From: Rhizomucor pusillus
Lineage: Eukaryota; Mucoromycota; Mucoromycetes; Mucorales; Lichtheimiaceae
Length of the DNA stretch: 14,820 nucleotides
Direction: 5' to 3'
NCBI GenBank assembly: GCA_900175165.2
Contig: FWWN02000148.1
Location: 1 to 14,820 of the forward strand
Shown here: piece after piece, positions 10,454 through 14,820 of the stretch
How positions within the stretch are numbered: the first letter of the stretch is position 1
How the letters are laid out: each line of letters starts with the position of its first letter
Made by a program: the position numbers and the translations under genes
Notes under the pieces: generated by a model
What the model saw: only the letters and a program-made list of their open reading frames with translations
Told to the model about the DNA's origin: nothing
Database searches by the model: none

Positions 10454-10553
10454 ATAGATGCAATGCGAACAAACTTGTGCTTTATGCAAAACATACTTGT
10501 TGGTGACCTGTTATTCGGTCGAATGGAAATATGTTGATATTATTTTCATTACA

Positions 10554-13500
10554 TTAAGACTTCTTTTGCGGTTTGATGACGATCCTTTTCTGTGCCCCGA
10601 GTTTACAGGGTTTCTTCCGTAATCCTCCTGCTTGCAGTGCTAGCTGGTCTCCATTGTCCTCGTCCTCATCTTCGACTTCGAGTTTTCGTTTAGGTGGTCT
10701 TGGTGGCGACGAAGGCCCGGCGGCGATGTCTTTCTCGTTATCGGCATCAGTTTCCATTGCATTATCATTTTGTTCTTCCTCTTCCTCCTCCTCGTCGGCG
10801 TAGTCTACCAACGGTTTTGAGGTGCCACCATCTTCGTTGCTGGAATCTGCTTCGGATGCATTGTCGTCCGAGCTAAAGTACGACTCTTCCTCCCTGTCCA
10901 CTGTTGAAGAATGCCATCCGCCCTGTCCTCCCCTTCGTCTTAGCTCGGGGCTCTTGCTCTTCTCGCTGGATGATGAGCTGTCTTCAACGCGTTCTTCATT
11001 GATTTGTTCATATTTCAGCCGCAAGTTCTTAATGGTTGGTACATAGGTGATAGTGTCCAGCACTGTGCCGAAGGTATTGATCAAATGATTAATCAGAGAT
11101 TTTAAATTCTCCTACATATCAACGTGTTAAGCTCATCATCATTGCTAGCTTTATGGTTATCCGTACGCACCCTCCGAATAAATTCAAGCACCTCCAAACA
11201 GGCAGAATTCAGCAGATTGTATTTGCCATTTGTATCCAGAAGCTGGCGTATAATCGGTTCAAACGTGTTGTGCTTGATCAGGTTTCGATTATAAAATTCA
11301 TCCGCCATTCCAACACACGCTCGGAAAACCCGAAGGCCGGCTAAATGTTGAAAGATCGATAAGATGACTTTTTGTCAAGCAAACAGTGCTATGTAAGAGC
11401 ATACCTAGTTTTAAATGAGATTCGGGACATCGAAATACTTGTAGAATTTTAGGAAGACAATCGGTTGAAAGGATGAGGTATTTGCTTCGGAATGTATGGA
11501 GTCGTATGGCGCTGCTGATCGTTTCTAGCACATGGTAGAGCCGTTCGTTCTCGTCGCGCGACAGTTGCAGCACTTCAATCGGGCCTTCGCATATCCAGTG
11601 GAATCAGCTTTTTTCATCGACATTTTAAAATCATTCAATCCCCTTTACCGCTTAGTTGTATAGGTTTTGTCTCGAGCTGTTCAATTGGTTGCATCAGCAT
11701 GGTCATATAATTATCGTAGAATATTTGTAAAAAGTCGTCAAGATCAGCGTCCTGTCTGTTTGCTGCCTAATAAATTATGAAAGCGGCTTTTTAGCAAATA
11801 GTATCGATTACGGTCGTTACAACTTATTCTTTACCTCTGGAGCCAACATTGCTCCCGTTGCAGGAGTCAAATTTAAACCGAGGAGTACTTTCAGGAGTTC
11901 GGCGTAAGGATTGATAAGATTAGAGTCGGGCCCTTGCAGGAATTCTGCAACGATTGTTGCCAGCAGTGTATCTTTTGCATTTCCCTTCTCGTGACAATTT
12001 CGGACCATCTGCGTACGCAGCAGCGATGCATCGTGTTCAGCGACATCCAGCAAAATTTTAAGGCATGTTTCGCGATAACTCTTCTCCTTTATCCGCAGGC
12101 CGTATAGTAATACATCAAACATGCCCAAATTTCCCAGGGTTCTAATTGAAAAATAAGAGCTCGAGATACCGACGGAAGGATGATGTGAATGAACCAACCT
12201 GTACATATTCAGTCGCGTGGATACTTGCACAATGTTCGCCATCTGACACAGTTGCATCACGAACTTTAACGCTTCATCTTTCATTTCCTTCGTCGCATCT
12301 TCCTTTGTGATTATTGAGAAAAGTTCTGAACAGAATTTGCGATTTTCTTGTATGCTTCCGATAATGTCCATGTTACTGAAATATATGAGTGAATTCATCG
12401 TGGCGGCAAAATTTTCGTCACGAACATCGGATAAGATGACATCTCGGAAAAAGCGTAGACGGAGGGTATGATGTATCTTTGAGAGTGTAACTTCGTCGTT
12501 CAAAGGCACAACCTGCAAGAAAATAAAACATTATTTCCACAATGAAACAGCAACACATACATTGTCTTGACTTACAGGCTTCATATTAGCTATAGCAGTT
12601 AGAACTTCACGGTATTTTGCCTTTTGGCCAGGCGTTTCCGGATTATCTGATTCAAACACGCAAATTTAGCATACTCTCTTTGTCATTTCTAATAAGGTTA
12701 CATACACTCCATTATACCGGCAACACTGTAGACGATTTCGTCCCGCACTATGTATTCCACAATCGTATTGTCGTTCAATGTAACTATGCATTACCATTGA
12801 GCTTTCTGGGATTAAGTTAAATAGCTTTTGACTTACTGATACTTTTCATGATTTTGTAGAGTTTATACAGGTCATCGAGGCTCTCTAAATCTTCACATGA
12901 CTCAAATATAGGCACCAATTTGTCTATATAGTTCTGCACCACCATAGTATAATGTGAGCGACAATCCACCGGTATATAGATCATTGTTAAACAACTGTAC
13001 CTCCAATACGATGAAAGAGGCGAATACGTCTTTTGCCTGAATAGTCGTGACATTATCCAATAACTTTAAAATTTCAGACAAGTTTGAAAGTTCGGGCGTT
13101 GGCAACAATGGTTTATCGTCCTCGTTGTGCCTTGCAACAGGAGGGGTTCCTTCACTTCGTTCTGATGCTATCACAATGCGCGTGCATCAATATCCATATA
13201 AGCAAGGTGACGGTTGGAAGATGTACCTGGATCAAGAGGCATTTCACTGTCGCCTTTTTGGCAGATAAGACGCCTACGATATTAATCATTACACTCAGAT
13301 AACAGGTCTTTTTCAAAAAGGCTTTAGACTGGTTTTGTCTGTACCATATTTCCTCGCATCCGCTTGCTTCCTGAAAGCTCAATGCCACGTCCAAATTAGT
13401 GTCTTCTGTCCATACAATCAACGTATCTGGGGCAAATAAAAAATGTCATTGGAAGCCGTTAACTTGCGCGCGCGCACGTTTCCCTCCTTTTTTCAAGCGA

Positions 13501-13836
13501 CGAACGCACCTTGTTGTCGTTGATATACTTTACGCTTTTGCACTTTGGAAACTAGAAGGGGCTCTTGATCTTTCTCGGAACGAACGTAGAGCTCATCTTC
13601 CTCGCCCTAATCGAATCAATTGAGCTTTTTAGATTCTGAGGCAGAGCGAATTGCCGATCAAAAAGGGAGCAGATTATTACAGTTGAATAGACGCAAGAGC
13701 CTGTTCCTTGATCTATCCATACGCCATCGTTATCGAGTCTGTATAGTTTTACGCGCAACGGTTTATGTACAGTCTTGGTTGTTGTCGTTTGCTGCTCTTC
13801 GCCGGTTGAGGTCGGTACCTCGGATTCCTCAGCCAT
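10554..13836 (-). CDS. PSY2: protein phosphatase 4 regulatory subunit 3 (Psy2/SMEK)
   Basis: Substrate-targeting subunit of protein phosphatase 4, which in other eukaryotes acts in DNA-damage recovery, meiosis and nutrient signalling, mainly in the nucleus. Fourteen exons: 13836-13681, 13606-13510, 13426-13345, 13273-13227, 13167-13001, 12933-12837, 12783-12706, 12646-12576, 12512-12199, 12141-11835, 11766-11649, 11584-11405, 11340-11171, 11111-10554. They join in frame into 813 aa, as expected for SMEK proteins. An N-terminal EVH1/RanBP1-like fold (about 18-125) carries [30 protein letters not shown] and [14 protein letters not shown]. An ARM-like SMEK region follows, with [36 protein letters not shown] and [11 protein letters not shown] then [20 protein letters not shown]. 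The tail (about 650-813) is acidic and Ser-rich, then basic (PPKRKLE and a Lys-rich end), probable nuclear signals. Exon 5 has alternative acceptors 6 nt apart (13167 or 13161). Intron 9 is 57 nt and stopless. The exon 1-2 junction, around the EVH1 loop after GTG, is the least certain; the exon 11-12 acceptor is next. Confidence 0.94.
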
Positions 13837-14257
13837 GATAACCGATGTGCGTAGCGAGAGATTTACAACAGAGAGCGGGGCTTTTTATTTTTCCTCTTCT
13901 TTCTTGGTCGTCGAAAATACAGTCGTTTGCCGAGTTGTAGTCACAAGCGTAAAGCAACTTTGATCGTCCAAGGTTTAAAGTTTCGCGATCAGAGGAGAAG
14001 GGAGAAAAAAGGTTGCTGACGAGACGTCATTGTGAATTTGGGCTCAGTCAGGCGCCCTATTGATGCACACTTGCTGCTGCAACTGCTCACCCGTGATATC
14101 TTCAGCGAATCCACAGTGAAAAGTTTAGCGATGGAAGATGCACCAATCTATGCGTTTTTGATGTAAAATTTCTAGGCATGATTGTCAACCGGAAACGAAG
14201 TTTCCATTTGCGATTATTGGAATATCCTTCTGCATTCCAGCGATTTGAATAGGAAAT
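13837..14257 (-). promoter_or_regulatory. upstream region of PSY2
   Basis: Region between the PSY2 start and the right inverted-repeat arm, presumably promoter and 5' UTR. A pyrimidine-rich tract at 13882-13907 is purine-rich on the transcribed sense strand. An 8-base CRE/ATF-like site (TGACGTCT on the minus strand, 14022-14029) lies about 190 nt upstream of the start. GGAAACGAAGTTTCC at 14191-14205 is a perfect six-pair hairpin. No gene is supported; a 12-codon plus-strand frame near 14131 is too short to call. Confidence 0.4.
14022..14029 (-). promoter_or_regulatory. CRE/ATF-like site upstream of PSY2
   Basis: TGACGTCT on the minus strand matches the bZIP CRE palindrome TGACGTCA at seven of eight positions, about 190 nt upstream of the PSY2 start. 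ATF/CREB-type factors are stress regulators in fungi. A single near-match is weak evidence. Confidence 0.25.
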
Positions 14258-14680
14258 GGGCCAGTCTACAGACACCCCTCTCGAGGTTTACATACCCGTT
14301 TCAGAAGGACACAAGATTTACCATTCACCAATTTGAAATATCTTGACATTTTTCCAAGTTCTAATCAATGCTTCTTATGATCTTTTTCTACATTTGTATT
14401 ATCGCTATCATTATCAAAGTTAGGAAGAGGATAAACGGTCCGTCTTCCTATGGCTGCTTCTTCTTTGGAGGATACGGAAATGCTTCTGTTTTGTTAATTT
14501 TCGTTTTGTTTTCATATTTTCCCGAGTTAAAGGCATCCAGCTTCCGCCACAAGAATGAATAACCGTTATAACCGGTCTGCCAGCAATGCGCGCATGCCAA
14601 TTAATGCTTATTGAGAATAGACAAAGACAATAGATACTGCCAGACACTTGTGAGGTTCTTTATTAGGCCACCACGACCTT
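14258..14680 (-). repeat. right arm of the long inverted repeat
   Basis: Read on the minus strand from 14680 down to 14258, this matches the left arm at 671-983 collinearly. It contains about 86 bases absent from the left copy, between two AAGAAGC heptamers (plus-strand 14456-14462 and 14370-14376). One frame within the extra stretch reads like a plausible acidic linker (PLPNFDNDSDNTNVEKD) before a stop, so the element may once have been coding. The outer end is not clear; similarity may continue towards the window edge. I recognise no transposon family. Confidence 0.8.
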
Positions 14681-14820
14681 TGCACTCTTTCCCAAAATCA
14701 AAGTCGCTCCCTGCCAATCCTGAAGTCAAAGGCTGACAAAAATTGAAGTCGTGCTTACCCAGAAATCTATGCGCGCGATGACAAACCAAAGGTCGCATGC
14801 ACAGAAAAACATGTCGCACA
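14681..14820. other. right edge, no supported gene
   Basis: Sequence outside the right repeat arm. A minus-strand frame of about 72 codons (14819-14601) crosses from here into the repeat and includes SDFDFGKECKGRGGLIKNL. It may be part of a decayed gene inside the repeated element or of a gene continuing beyond the window. I do not recognise a family. Confidence 0.35.

Larger units (their letters stand above)
8999..10553. other. 1.55-kb PSY2-RIM15 intergenic region, no supported gene
   Basis: The region holds the RIM15 promoter and 5' UTR (low end) and the PSY2 3' UTR (high end). Several frames of 60-127 codons exist on both strands (for example minus 9382-9056, plus 9876-10094, plus 9983-10366), but they overlap one another and show no domain or family resemblance that I recognise. 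No tRNA, rRNA or transposase was seen. A TATA-like element lies at 9140-9147 and a perfect hairpin at 10438-10453. At 1.55 kb it is much longer than the RIM15-VMA8 spacer, so an unrecognised non-coding RNA or lineage-specific gene is possible. Confidence 0.55.

Overview
The window is nuclear DNA of a fungus, most likely an early-diverging one (Mucoromycota). This rests on three multi-exon genes with short introns (53-83 nt, GT..AG), the Rim15-type domain order (PAS, zinc finger, split AGC kinase, receiver domain), and Ser/Ala-rich linkers built on trinucleotide runs. The phylum call is inference. No bacterial, plasmid, phage or CRISPR features were seen. Two ambiguous bases (N) at 230 and 234 show that this is assembled sequence.

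All three genes are on the minus strand. In transcription order: (1) 13836-10554, PSY2/SMEK, the regulatory subunit 3 of protein phosphatase 4 (14 exons, 813 aa); (2) 8998-2443, a RIM15/CEK1/Greatwall-type kinase (6 exons, 2073 aa); (3) 2249-1078, VMA8, subunit D of the V-type ATPase (7 exons, 257 aa). I rebuilt the splice structures by hand. All exons join in frame, and the joined proteins match the families across most junctions. RIM15 and VMA8 are only 193 bp apart. PSY2 and RIM15 are separated by 1.55 kb with no gene I can support.

The flanks (1-1077 and 13837-14820) hold no recognisable gene. They do carry two diverged copies of one sequence in inverted orientation, at about 671-983 and 14258-14680, pointing inward and bracketing the whole gene block. 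This is the most unusual structure in the window. It looks like two copies of a decayed dispersed element, possibly once coding.

Functionally, two genes belong to phosphorylation control of growth and stress: Rim15-type kinases restrain PP2A through endosulfines, and Psy2 targets PP4. The third is the stator/rotor D subunit of the vacuolar proton pump. Their adjacency may be chance. The best leads are the inverted repeat, a 57-nt stopless 3n intron in PSY2, a receiver domain in RIM15 that keeps its phospho-acceptor Asp but lacks two conserved switch residues, and protein kinase A-type sites in RIM15, one of them inside the kinase-domain insert.
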